A stretch of 64,000 nucleotides of DNA from assembly GCF_029504655.1 (NCBI RefSeq), contig NZ_JAQFIL010000001.1, positions 315,001-379,000 on the forward strand, written 5' to 3'. This document shows positions 27,383 through 35,834 of the stretch, in pieces (position 1 is the first letter of the stretch; each line of letters begins with the position of its first letter). The DNA is from Catalinimonas alkaloidigena. GTDB lineage: Bacteria; Bacteroidota; Bacteroidia; Cytophagales; Cyclobacteriaceae. Made by a program: the position numbers and the translations under genes. The notes under the pieces are model-generated. The model did not search any database, was not told where the DNA came from, and worked only from the letters and a program-made list of their open reading frames with translations.

Positions 27383-28543
27383 ATGATCATACCAACAGCC
27401 AATCGTTTACAAAACGTTAAAGAATACTACTTTTCTATCAAGCTGCAGGAAATTCGTCGTATGCGCGAAGCTGGTCTGGATGTCATCAATATGGGCATAG
27501 GTAGCCCGGACCTTATGCCTTCAGAACAGACTATTGAAGAGCTGTATCAGTCGGCACGTCAAGCCAACCATCATGGTTATCAGCCTTATCAGGGCATTCC
27601 TGAGCTACGTAAGGCAATTGCGGACTGGTATGAACAGACTTATCAGGTAAAGCTGAATCCTGAAGGAGAAGTGTTGCCGCTGATGGGGTCCAAGGAGGGC
27701 ATTACCCACGTTTCTCTTACTTTTCTCAATCCAGGAGATGAGGTGCTGGTTCCTGAACTGGGCTATCCCGCCTATACTTCAGTCTCAAATATGGTAGAAG
27801 CTAAAATCAGAAGCTACCCCCTGCGTGAACAGGACTGGCAGCCTGATCTGGAAGCTATGCGTAAGGAAGATTACAGTAAGGTAAAGTTAATGTGGCTCAA
27901 CTATCCCCATATGCCAAGCGGAGCTCCTGCCCAGCCAGAGGTGCTCGAAGAAGTGATACAACTTGCCCGGGAGAGAAAGTTTTTGATCTGTCATGATAAT
28001 CCTTACAGTTTGGTGCTGAACAAGGCCAAGCCACTGAGTATCTTATCGCTGCCCGCCGCCAGGGAGGTATGTCTGGAATTTAATTCCTTGAGCAAGTCAC
28101 ATAATATGGCAGGCTGGAGGGTAGGCTGGCTCTGTGGTGCCAGAGAATACCTGACCGAAGTGCTGAAAATCAAAAGTAATGTGGACTCTGGTATGTTTCG
28201 TCCGGTACAGGACGCGGCAATACAGGCACTTCAAAATACAGAAGCCTGGCATGCTGAGCGAAACGCTGAATACGCAGAACGAAGAAAGCTCATTTTTAAG
28301 CTGCTGGATACTTTGGGTTGTAGTTATCAAAAGGAACAGGAAGGGATGTTTGTCTGGGCTAAAATAAGCGATGCCGAAGCTTCTTCCGAAAAATTTGTTG
28401 ACAGCATTTTGCAGAAATATCATGTTTTTTTGACGCCTGGTTTTATCTTTGGGGCAAAAGGTAATAGATATATCAGGGTTTCTTTATGTAATAAGAATAA
28501 TATTTTGAAAGAAGCTATAAGTAGGGTAAATAATTTGGTATAA
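27383..28543 (+). CDS. Class I/II PLP aminotransferase (amino-acid or LL-DAP type)
   Basis: Cytoplasmic fold-type I aminotransferase of 386 residues. Motifs: INMGIGSPDLMPSE, HGYQPYQGIPELRKAI, GSKEGITH, the NYPHMPSGA loop in place of the usual NPxNPTG, DNPYS, and the Schiff-base Lys in SLSKSHNMAGWRVGW. The prephenate dehydrogenase gene follows after 13 bp, so a role in tyrosine or phenylalanine synthesis (amino transfer to the aromatic keto acid) is the best guess; in many Bacteroidota an aminotransferase and tyrA lie side by side. Automated pipelines may call it aspartate or LL-diaminopimelate aminotransferase. Confidence 0.87.
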   Translation: MIIPTANRLQNVKEYYFSIKLQEIRRMREAGLDVINMGIGSPDLMPSEQTIEELYQSARQANHHGYQPYQGIPELRKAIADWYEQTYQVKLNPEGEVLPLMGSKEGITHVSLTFLNPGDEVLVPELGYPAYTSVSNMVEAKIRSYPLREQDWQPDLEAMRKEDYSKVKLMWLNYPHMPSGAPAQPEVLEEVIQLARERKFLICHDNPYSLVLNKAKPLSILSLPAAREVCLEFNSLSKSHNMAGWRVGWLCGAREYLTEVLKIKSNVDSGMFRPVQDAAIQALQNTEAWHAERNAEYAERRKLIFKLLDTLGCSYQKEQEGMFVWAKISDAEASSEKFVDSILQKYHVFLTPGFIFGAKGNRYIRVSLCNKNNILKEAISRVNNLV

Positions 28544-28556
28544 GAACTAACTTTTT

Positions 28557-29414
28557 ATGAACATTTGCATTGTCGGATTAGGATTACTGGGTGGTTCTAC
28601 CGCCCTTGGCTTGAAAGCAAAAGACAGTAGCTACCGGATTATTGGAGTAGACAATAACCGCGAGCATGCTGCGCGTGCTTTGGTAGGTGAGATAGCAGAT
28701 AAGATTATGACGCTGGAAAAAGGAGTGCTCAATGCGGATGTTATCATATTGGCTACACCGGTCAATGTGATCCTCAAGCAACTCCCGCAAGTTTTGGATA
28801 TTTTGCCTCGCAACGCGGTGCTCACTGATCTTGGATCTACCAAAGAGTTGATCTGCAGCTCCGTTAGTAACCATCCCAAGCGAGGACAATATGTAGCAGC
28901 CCATCCTATTGCGGGTACAGAGCGGTCAGGGCCTGATGCGGCATTCGCTGAATTATTGTTAGAGAAGCAGATGATTCTCTGCGAAAGAGAAAGGTCAGAT
29001 ATTGAAGCGCTTGAGGTGATAGAAAATCTTTTCAAACTGAAGCTCAACATGCGGATGAGCTATATGGACCCGGCAGCACACGACCGACATATCGCTTATG
29101 TATCGCACCTTAGCCATATTAGTTCGTTTGCTTTAAGTACTACGGTGCTGGACAAAGAAAAAGACGAGCTCAGCATTTTTGAGATGGCGGGCAGTGGGTT
29201 TTCTTCTACGGTTAGGCTTGCCAAAAGCTCTGCCAAAATGTGGGCCCCTATCTTTACCCAAAATACCAAAAATATATCTTCAGCCCTGGGGGCTTACATT
29301 AAAAACCTGCAGCGTTTTAAGGAAATTATTGATGCTGAGGACGAAATTGCCAGCAAGCAGGAAATCACTAAAGCCAACGATATCAAGAGAGTGCTTTCAG
29401 GAATTGAGAAGTAA
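28557..29414 (+). CDS. tyrA: Prephenate dehydrogenase
   Basis: Oxidative decarboxylation of prephenate to 4-hydroxyphenylpyruvate in tyrosine synthesis. The NAD-binding motif is GLGLLGGSTALGL at the N-terminus; the catalytic His lies in AHPIAGTERSGPDAA; DRHIAYVSHLSHISSFAL and MAGSGFSSTVRLAKS are further family motifs. Length of 285 residues fits the monofunctional type without an ACT or chorismate mutase domain. It is 13 bp downstream of the aminotransferase, forming a two-gene aromatic amino acid unit. Confidence 0.93.
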   Translation: MNICIVGLGLLGGSTALGLKAKDSSYRIIGVDNNREHAARALVGEIADKIMTLEKGVLNADVIILATPVNVILKQLPQVLDILPRNAVLTDLGSTKELICSSVSNHPKRGQYVAAHPIAGTERSGPDAAFAELLLEKQMILCERERSDIEALEVIENLFKLKLNMRMSYMDPAAHDRHIAYVSHLSHISSFALSTTVLDKEKDELSIFEMAGSGFSSTVRLAKSSAKMWAPIFTQNTKNISSALGAYIKNLQRFKEIIDAEDEIASKQEITKANDIKRVLSGIEK

Positions 29415-29486
29415 GTTTTTTCAAAACGATTTTGTCTGTATTATAACATTCAGTGCTTAATTTTACTTTGGTAGATAAACAAGCCA

Positions 29487-30515
29487 CTGAGACACACACG
29501 CTCCATACTTATTTTAAGCAGTCTGTTACTGCTTATCGCGCCCTTCCACAGGTCGTACGCGCAGAACGATTTCATAGGTGTCCTGAATGATACCATGAAT
29601 GTAAAAGCTTTACTCATCAACCGTGGCCTGAATACTTCGCTACGTAACGTAGATAAGGGTAGCAGGATAGATTTCGCTCCAAACAACCTTAATTACATAG
29701 GAGTAGGGTGGTATTTTTGGGGAGTAGGGGTTAAGCTTCACTTTCCACTTCCTGTTTCCTGGTTTTATGAAAGAGCTGATATTTTTAAAAGCCAGGTGAT
29801 TGACATTCGTGGTACATTGTACCAAAAACATTGGTTATTAGAAGGGGGGGTACAGCTATATCAAAACTTGTATTTAAGTGAAGGACAGACATTGGATGAT
29901 GGTCTGAATAGTGCTAGTGAAACAGGCATACAAGCATTTCGGTTTACCTCTAGTGTTACCTACCTTTTTTCTGGCGAAGAGGTTTCAGTCAAAGCACCAT
30001 TCAATCGTAATAATATCCAGTTGCAGAATGCCGGCACATGGATGCTGACGGGTGGTTTTTCCTACATTAACCTATCAGGTGAGGGTTCAGTAATTCCTGA
30101 ACGTGCTCGTAACGAATTCGCTAATGACTCAACGATCACTGAGGTTAGTGCTAATTCTTTCTTTATACGCCCTGGTTACACATACAATTTTGTGTACCGC
30201 AACTTTTTTCTTCATGCTTCTGGATCGGTGGGGCTGGCCCTGCAACGAAAAAATCTGGAACGTGTGGATAGTGATATGGATAAGTTGGGGGTGGCCCCTC
30301 TCTATAATTTTGGTGCGGCTATAGGCTATGATAATGGAAAATATTTTGCGGGAATATCATCGGTATTTACATATGGCTATATGCAATTGGGTAACATCCG
30401 CCTGCAGGAACGTGCTAGAAATACCGAGCTTTTTATCGGCTATCGCTTTCCTGAGCCCAATTGGATAAAAAATAATAAACCCCGCTTTCTAAACTGGTTT
30501 ACTAATTCCAAATAA
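29487..30515 (+). CDS. DUF4421-like exported protein with non-ATG start
   Basis: Beta-rich outer-membrane-type protein of unknown function. The first in-frame ATG (29595) leaves a protein without a signal peptide, but the frame is open upstream to a TAG at 29472 and reads a good signal peptide: ILILSSLLLLIAP and then SYAQNDF. No ATG, GTG or TTG exists between the TAG and that segment. Candidate starts are CTG at 29487 (used here) and ATA at 29475, which would give a typical MNKPLR-type N-terminus. The mature part has VGWYFWGVGVKLHFPLP and IDIRGTLYQKHWLLEG, as in other DUF4421 proteins, and ends IGYRFPEPNW. Either the start is rare or a point change has damaged it. Confidence 0.7.
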   Translation: MRHTRSILILSSLLLLIAPFHRSYAQNDFIGVLNDTMNVKALLINRGLNTSLRNVDKGSRIDFAPNNLNYIGVGWYFWGVGVKLHFPLPVSWFYERADIFKSQVIDIRGTLYQKHWLLEGGVQLYQNLYLSEGQTLDDGLNSASETGIQAFRFTSSVTYLFSGEEVSVKAPFNRNNIQLQNAGTWMLTGGFSYINLSGEGSVIPERARNEFANDSTITEVSANSFFIRPGYTYNFVYRNFFLHASGSVGLALQRKNLERVDSDMDKLGVAPLYNFGAAIGYDNGKYFAGISSVFTYGYMQLGNIRLQERARNTELFIGYRFPEPNWIKNNKPRFLNWFTNSK

Positions 30516-30588
30516 CTAAAAACATTGTACCCGGCTGTAGGTTGGATATATACAAGGACCGACAATATTTTTTGACCTTAAATTTAGC

Positions 30589-30933
30589 ATGATGAATACA
30601 CAGGATATGAAAGATTACAGGCCGCCCCTTACCGAAAAAATCAATGAACTCGCTAAGAAAGGGTTTGAGACTCAGTTCAAGTTTGAAAATGGAGCACTGA
30701 AAGACCGTACATCGGATAAAAATTATCAGGCTCAGGAGTTGAGCATCATTGAGGAGTATCGTTTTGAGGGAGAAAGTAATCCTGACGATATGTCTATTCT
30801 GTATGCCTTGGAAGCTCGTGATGGTACCAAAGGTATAGTGGTAAATGCTTATGGAACATATTCAGACGATGATCTGGGTGATTTCATGAAGCGTGTAAAA
30901 GAAAAAGGTAAACTACAGGGAGTGAAAAAATAA
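30589..30933 (+). CDS. Small conserved Bacteroidota protein, function unknown
   Basis: Soluble protein of 114 residues without signal or membrane segment. The stretch EEYRFEGESNPDDMSILYAL, then GTKGIVVNAYGTY, is characteristic of a small Bacteroidota family that some database entries label phosphoribosylpyrophosphate synthetase; nothing in this short sequence (no PRPP loop) supports that label. Start: two adjacent ATGs at 30589 and 30592. It ends before a hairpin terminator. Confidence 0.7.
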   Translation: MMNTQDMKDYRPPLTEKINELAKKGFETQFKFENGALKDRTSDKNYQAQELSIIEEYRFEGESNPDDMSILYALEARDGTKGIVVNAYGTYSDDDLGDFMKRVKEKGKLQGVKK

Positions 30934-30966
30934 TATCCCTATTCATATTTTTTATGTATAAAAATA

Positions 30967-30992
30967 AAACCTGTACCCTGGTACGGGTTTTT
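30967..30992 (+). terminator. Rho-independent terminator
   Basis: AAACCTGTACC and GGTACGGGTTT form an 11-bp stem (one T-G pair) closed by CT, with the T run continuing after the stem. It lies 34 bp past the small conserved gene. Confidence 0.8.
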
Positions 30993-31147
30993 GTATATCT
31001 GCCTCAGGCTATTCAACGTTCTCTTTAACATCGCATGAAAGATGCTATCATTATTGAAAAATCTATTATATATAAGATCAAAACTATTATGGAAGTCAGA
31101 AAGAAGACTTCAACTTCCTTAAGTTCGCGTCTCATAGCACATAAGAT

Positions 31148-31945
31148 ATGATGAATTACCAGCCAGAGATCAGAACAGTCAATGTAATCCGCTATGTGAC
31201 TCCCCTGCGGGAAGGAGGCTCGCTCCCTGCATTGGTAGAAGCCGATGATGAGTTTTTGTATGTGCTCAAGTTTCGTGGTGCCGGGCAGGGAGCAAAAGCA
31301 CTGATTGCCGAACTCCTGGCAGGAGAAATTGCCCGTGTTCTAGGTTTTCGGGTCCCTGAGATTGTATTTGCCGAACTTGACGCTACCTTTGGGCGATCAG
31401 AGGGAGATGAAGAAATTCAGGATTTGCTCAGAGGCAGCGAAGGGCTCAATCTTGCCTTGCATTATCTTTCTGGAGCTATCAATTTTAATGCCCTGGTTAC
31501 ACCTATAGAGGCGAGACTTGCTTCACAGATTGTTTGGTTTGATGGGCTGGTGATGAATGTGGATCGCACTACCCGCAACACCAACATGCTTACCTGGCAT
31601 AAAGAATTATGGCTCATTGACCACGGAGCCTCATTTTACTTTCACCATTCCTGGCAAAACCCTGAACAGCAGGCCCTCAGGCCCTTTGCGCATATCAAAG
31701 ATCATGTATTGCTAGCCTGGGCTACTGAGCTGGAAGCGGTTGATACCGATTTTAAATCCAGGCTTACCACAGAACATATCAGAGCCATCGTCTCTTTAAT
31801 TCCGGATGCATGGTTGCTGGAAGATTCTCCTTTTGAATCCCTCTCTGAGCATAGAGATGCCTACATCAATTTTTTGGTAACCCGTCTCTCTCATACAGAA
31901 GTTTTTATAAAAGAAGCACAAAATGCCAGAAAAGCACTTGTTTGA
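31148..31945 (+). CDS. HipA-like kinase
   Basis: Protein of 265 residues with HipA-type Ser/Thr kinase features: an N-terminal lobe with a Lys in YVLKFRGAGQG, then KALIAELLAGEIARVLGF, the catalytic-loop-like segment WFDGLVMNVDRTTRNTNML and the metal-binding Asp in ELWLIDHGASFYF. It is much shorter than HipA (about 440 residues) and corresponds to the compact HipA-family kinases that pair with DUF3037. The next gene, DUF3037, overlaps its 3' end by 23 bp. Persistence, defence or another role has not been shown as far as I know. Confidence 0.8.
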   Translation: MMNYQPEIRTVNVIRYVTPLREGGSLPALVEADDEFLYVLKFRGAGQGAKALIAELLAGEIARVLGFRVPEIVFAELDATFGRSEGDEEIQDLLRGSEGLNLALHYLSGAINFNALVTPIEARLASQIVWFDGLVMNVDRTTRNTNMLTWHKELWLIDHGASFYFHHSWQNPEQQALRPFAHIKDHVLLAWATELEAVDTDFKSRLTTEHIRAIVSLIPDAWLLEDSPFESLSEHRDAYINFLVTRLSHTEVFIKEAQNARKALV

Positions 31946-32306
31946 ATATGCAGTCATTCGGCTAATGCCCCGTGTTGAACGCGAAGAGTTTATCAATGTG
32001 GGAGTTATTATGTATTGCGCAGAAGAGCGATTTCTGCAAACCGCCTATGCACTTAACAGAGACAGACTACTGGCTTTTTATGAAGTAATAGATATAAAAG
32101 AAGTTGAGGCACGATTGCTGCTCTTTCAGCGGATATGCAGAGGAGGAAAAGAGGCTGGCCCTATAGGTCAACTACCTATAGCCGCACGTTTCCGCTGGCT
32201 TACAGCAAGCTGCAGTACTGTCATTCAGACCTCCGCAGTCCATCCGGGTTTGTGTAAAGATGCTCAACAAACATTAGAGCACTTATTAAAACAATTGGTA
32301 CTGTAA
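31923..32306 (+). CDS. DUF3037 protein paired with HipA-like kinase
   Basis: Protein of 127 residues beginning HLFEYAVIRLMPRVEREEFI, then NVGVIMYC, the signature of DUF3037. The start lies inside the 3' end of the HipA-like gene (23 bp overlap), which indicates translational coupling and a shared task. No catalytic motif is evident. It could be the antitoxin-like or substrate partner of the kinase; this is inference from the conserved pairing. Confidence 0.82.
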   Translation: MPEKHLFEYAVIRLMPRVEREEFINVGVIMYCAEERFLQTAYALNRDRLLAFYEVIDIKEVEARLLLFQRICRGGKEAGPIGQLPIAARFRWLTASCSTVIQTSAVHPGLCKDAQQTLEHLLKQLVL

Positions 32307-32449
32307 GCATCTCAATTCAGCATAATATTATAAAAATAGTACAATATATTATTGGTATAATACTATTACATACGTATTGTAAAAGAACTAAAAGCCCTTT
32401 TATCTCATCAAAAGAAAAAGCTATTTGCTGGTAGAAAATAAATGATTAC

Positions 32450-33004
32450 ATGATGAGACAGTTACTTATTATCTTATTAATCGCAATCAGTCCTTCTTTG
32501 CACGCACAACACCTGAATCGTAACTGGAAAAGTGAGCTAGAATCCTCACTAAGCAAGTTCATGGCGTGTGAAGAGAGTGAAAGTACACCTGCTTGTCACA
32601 ACTTTGCCGGCGAATCTTTGCAAACTGTTTACAGAATCAACGACTTTTATTCCAGTGAAAAAGGAATGTTTTTGGAGCCACATGAGATCTATGAATTTCT
32701 TGATAAAAGTGACCAATGGACATTATTAGGGAAAGGTTATGATCAGAACGCCCTGAATAATGCACAGCAATATGCAAATGGAAACAAAGCGGTAGTGGCT
32801 GTGATGAAAGGAGAAACCTATGGTCATATGGTGCTTATCTTACCAGGAGAGTTACAGACCTCCGGCTCATGGAGTTTGAAAGTACCTAATTCAGCATCCT
32901 TTTTTACACACCAGACCGATAAATCTTATGTCAACAAAAAACTGTCTTATGCCTTTACACCCAGCGATCAGGGGCATGTGCTCTTATACGGAAGGAAATA
33001 CTAG
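32450..33004 (+). CDS. Exported Cys/His protein, candidate NlpC/P60- or CHAP-like hydrolase
   Basis: I do not recognise a named family. The protein has a signal peptide (1 to about 20, LHAQ) and then a pattern like papain-fold cell-wall hydrolases: Cys49 at the head of a helix (PACHNFAGESLQTVY), a Trp-containing spacer, a segment NAQQYANGNKAVVAVM, and His126 in YGHMVLILPG. Cys on a helix followed by a GH motif on a strand is the layout of NlpC/P60, CHAP and amidase effectors. If so it would cut peptidoglycan or another amide in the periplasm or in a neighbour cell. It has its own terminator and no obvious immunity gene next to it. Confidence 0.5.
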   Translation: MMRQLLIILLIAISPSLHAQHLNRNWKSELESSLSKFMACEESESTPACHNFAGESLQTVYRINDFYSSEKGMFLEPHEIYEFLDKSDQWTLLGKGYDQNALNNAQQYANGNKAVVAVMKGETYGHMVLILPGELQTSGSWSLKVPNSASFFTHQTDKSYVNKKLSYAFTPSDQGHVLLYGRKY

Positions 33005-33088
33005 CGTAGAGGAAACAGTTTATGCATCGCAAAATTATCGCTTAGGTATACTGTAAAAACAATAACTATCAGCTAAAACTTAGTATAG

Positions 33089-33119
33089 AGCTCTATCCGA
33101 CTTCGGATAGAGTTTTTTT
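33089..33119 (+). terminator. Rho-independent terminator
   Basis: CTCTATCCG and CGGATAGAG form a perfect 9-bp stem around ACTT, followed by seven T. Confidence 0.9.
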
Positions 33120-33285
33120 GTTTTAGTGAATTTTTACCCTGCCTTAGGTAATCCAAATACCCGGAATAGGGTAGTGAAAATCCTGCTTTCATGGTATAGT
33201 AGAGTGCCGGCCTTGTCCCCAACTTTGTCATGACTCATGTGCTATGCATGTGTTTTTACACCATTAACCTATTTAATATTTTATG

Positions 33286-33843
33286 ATGAAAAATCTCTTT
33301 CTGCTCTTAAGCATGCTTATGGTTTTTACTGCCGGTTGCAAAGAAAATGATACACAGTCTGATGCGTGGGATGACTCTCCCCGAACAGATGTGCCCCCAG
33401 TGCTCACAAACGCTATCTGGCAGGTGGGAAGCATTTCTTTTGGTAATTTCTGGGATGACCAGGGACAATACGTGGGTGCGGGACATGATGGGGCTATTCG
33501 TTATTACTTCAAAGCAGATGGTACTTACGAGTTATATTCTTATCTGAGCGTGCGCAGCTACAACTGTCTTAGCCAGTCTTATACCTATGTGAAGGGTACA
33601 GTGGAGGTCAGGGGTGATCAGCTGACATTCCATCCTGTAGAAGGAAAATACAAAGGGGCAGACAATTGTGTAAGTTCAAATAACTTTGTGCGCCCTGTAA
33701 GAGAAGATGAGAAAGTAAAATTTGCTAAAACGTATCAGTGGGAAGTATCGGAGGGTAATGATGGCAAGATTCATTTGTATATGCTGGAAGATGGGCTGGC
33801 CGCCGAACCAGAAAATATTCTCATCTACGATAACGAAATGTAA
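33286..33843 (+). CDS. Hypothetical lipoprotein
   Basis: Protein of 185 residues with a lipoprotein signal: MKNLFLLLSMLMVFTAGC, lipobox TAGC at Cys18, followed by KENDTQSD. The mature part is a beta-rich domain with WQVGSISFGNFWDDQGQ, a calycin-like or lipocalin-like pattern that is frequent in Bacteroidota lipoproteins of unknown role. The second of two adjacent ATGs is used. Nothing in the neighbourhood indicates a function. Confidence 0.65.
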   Translation: MKNLFLLLSMLMVFTAGCKENDTQSDAWDDSPRTDVPPVLTNAIWQVGSISFGNFWDDQGQYVGAGHDGAIRYYFKADGTYELYSYLSVRSYNCLSQSYTYVKGTVEVRGDQLTFHPVEGKYKGADNCVSSNNFVRPVREDEKVKFAKTYQWEVSEGNDGKIHLYMLEDGLAAEPENILIYDNEM

Positions 33844-33997
33844 CTGCAGTGATTCGCAGAGGTAACCCTCAAAATTGTAAGGCATAGCATAGCTATTGTA
33901 CGCAGGGACTATGCCTGTTCTCCATTTATTGAAAAAATTAAATTGGAAAATGTAGGGGGTTTCTTGTATTTTGGGGCAAACAAAAACACAACCTAAG

Positions 33998-34849
33998 ATG
34001 AAATATACAAGAAAAGACTTTCTACAATTGCTGGGACTGGGTGCACTGGCAACAGCTACTGCTTCTACAGCTTATGCTACCCAGCCTTCTAAGTACAGTA
34101 TTAAGCCTCATGCGGAGCCTCTTACACTGGGCGTTGCTTCTTACTCTTTACGGAGCCTTTCTTTGGAAGAGGCTATTGCAGTAGCCAACCGCCTGAAACT
34201 AGACGCTATCTCATTAAAGAGCATGCACCTGCCACTGGATAGCTCTCCTCAGCAAATTAAGGCTGCTGCCAAAAAAGTGAGAGATGCCGGATTGGATTTC
34301 TACGGAGCTGGTGTAATCTACATGAAGTCTCCCGGAGAAGTAGACAATGCTTTTGCATATGCCAAAGCAGCCGATCTGAAAATGATAATTGGCGTACCCA
34401 ATTATGATCTTCTTCCCCAGGTGGAAGAGAAAGTAAAGGATACAGGCATTATGCTGGCAATTCATAATCATGGTCCGGGAGATGATGTGTATCCCAGCCC
34501 CGATAATGTGTATGAAAAGGTGAAAGATCTGGATAAACGTATCGGGCTTTGTATTGATATCGGCCATACTTTCCGTATTGGTCAGGACCCGGCAGCTAAA
34601 GCCAAGCAGTATGCAGAACGACTTTATGATGTGCATCTTAAAGATGTAGACAAAAGAGGCGCTGAAGGGGGGACATTGGAATTGGGGCGTGGCATCATGG
34701 ACATTCCGGCCTTTCTGAAAGCCCTGCAAGAAATCAACTATACCGGAGTAGTAGGATTGGAGTATGAAAAAGATGGTGATGATCCCGTACCCGGACTGGC
34801 TGAGTCAGTAGGTTACACCCGTGGTGTTTTGTCTGCGCTCGATATATGA
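33998..34849 (+). CDS. Exported sugar phosphate isomerase/epimerase-like TIM barrel
   Basis: Xylose-isomerase-like TIM-barrel protein of 283 residues. The ATG at 33998 gives a Tat-like leader (YTRKDFLQLLGLGALATATA, with RK instead of RR); the TTG at 33971 would add nine residues before it. Barrel motifs include LGVASYSLR at the start, LAIHNHGPGDD with metal-binding His, LCIDIGHTFR, YDVHLKDVD and VVGLEYEKDGDD, the metal-ligand strands of the family. Such exported homologues in Bacteroidota often act on sugars or cyclitols after oxidation. The substrate is not evident here. Confidence 0.82.
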   Translation: MKYTRKDFLQLLGLGALATATASTAYATQPSKYSIKPHAEPLTLGVASYSLRSLSLEEAIAVANRLKLDAISLKSMHLPLDSSPQQIKAAAKKVRDAGLDFYGAGVIYMKSPGEVDNAFAYAKAADLKMIIGVPNYDLLPQVEEKVKDTGIMLAIHNHGPGDDVYPSPDNVYEKVKDLDKRIGLCIDIGHTFRIGQDPAAKAKQYAERLYDVHLKDVDKRGAEGGTLELGRGIMDIPAFLKALQEINYTGVVGLEYEKDGDDPVPGLAESVGYTRGVLSALDI

Positions 34850-34858
34850 TGATTATCG

Positions 34859-34911
34859 CTAAAGGAGTGGCTCAAGGCTGGCGAAAGTTATTATATTGGG
34901 CACTCCTTTAG
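34859..34911 (+). terminator. Long-loop hairpin after the TIM-barrel gene
   Basis: CTAAAGGAGTG and CACTCCTTTAG are perfect 11-bp complements with a 31-nt loop. There is no T run, so it may be a weak terminator, a processing site or a leader structure of the next gene, whose ATG is 39 bases further on. Confidence 0.45.
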
Positions 34912-34949
34912 TGCTATACATACATTATCTATTATTCAAGACAATATCT

Positions 34950-35687
34950 ATGAGAAAGTTGTCAGTCATCACACTTTTATTTATTGCCATTCTTACCTTC
35001 CAAGCCCGGGGCCAAGCAGAAAAAATACATATTTCCGAAGATTTAGAAATCATTCCCCTCACCGATAAGAGCTTCATTCATGTTTCTTACGTGACCTACC
35101 CGTCTTTTGGGCGAGTGGCCTGTAATGGACTGCTGTATGTCAACGGAAACGAAGCCGTAGTGATGGATACGCCGCCCAATGACGAGATATCCGGACAGTT
35201 GCTGGATTGGATCTCTCAGAAATTTCCCGAAACCAAGGTCACAAGTGTGGTCATCAATCACTTTCACAGTGATTGCCTGGGAGGACTGGGCGCTTTTCAT
35301 GAAGCCGGAGCTACATCTTATGCTTCCAGGCTTACCTGCAGCCTGGCCGGGCAGGATAATGCTGTAGTTCCGCAAAATTCATTTGCCAGAAAAAAGAAAA
35401 TCAAAGTTGGTGACCAAGAGGTGGTTTGTAGATTTTTAGGAGAGGCGCATACGCGGGACAATATCGTGACCTGGCTTCCTGAAGAAGAAATCCTCTTCGG
35501 GGGGTGTATGGTCAAATCTGTGAATGCCACAAAAGGAAACCTTGAAGATGCTAATGTAGATGAGTGGGCAAGCACCATCAGCAAGGTAAAAAGAAAGTAT
35601 AAAGAAGCTAAAACCATCATCCCGGGACATGGAGATGCAGGAGGCGTAGAGCTATTGGATTATACCATGCAGCTTTTTGCTTTATAG
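34950..35687 (+). CDS. Subclass B1 metallo-beta-lactamase
   Basis: Zinc hydrolase predicted to open beta-lactam rings in the periplasm. All B1 ligands are present: His104, His106 and Asp108 in HFHSD, His167 in GEAHTRDN, Cys186 in FGGCMVK and His227 in PGHGD. The Cys ligand and the signal peptide (MRKLSVITLLFIAIL, cleaved near ARGQ) separate it from other metallo-hydrolases and from subclasses B2 and B3. Length of 245 residues is normal. The ATG at 34950 is preferred over TTG at 34896, which would place 18 residues before the signal. No mobile element or regulator adjoins it, so it looks like a resident chromosomal gene. Confidence 0.88.
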   Translation: MRKLSVITLLFIAILTFQARGQAEKIHISEDLEIIPLTDKSFIHVSYVTYPSFGRVACNGLLYVNGNEAVVMDTPPNDEISGQLLDWISQKFPETKVTSVVINHFHSDCLGGLGAFHEAGATSYASRLTCSLAGQDNAVVPQNSFARKKKIKVGDQEVVCRFLGEAHTRDNIVTWLPEEEILFGGCMVKSVNATKGNLEDANVDEWASTISKVKRKYKEAKTIIPGHGDAGGVELLDYTMQLFAL

Positions 35688-35834
35688 CAGCTTCCTGTTT
35701 CTCTAGGTGTGTCATCGCAAAAGGCTGGTTTTATTCAGTCTTTTTGTAAATTGATGGGTAAGCAACATTTCTAAAATTGTCTGCATACATTTTCGTCCAG
35801 ACAAACTGATTATTTACCTAATAGTATCCAACAA

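Noticed and set aside
34896..34949. Upstream TTG start for the metallo-beta-lactamase
   Set aside because: It would put 18 residues before a complete signal peptide and lies within a hairpin.
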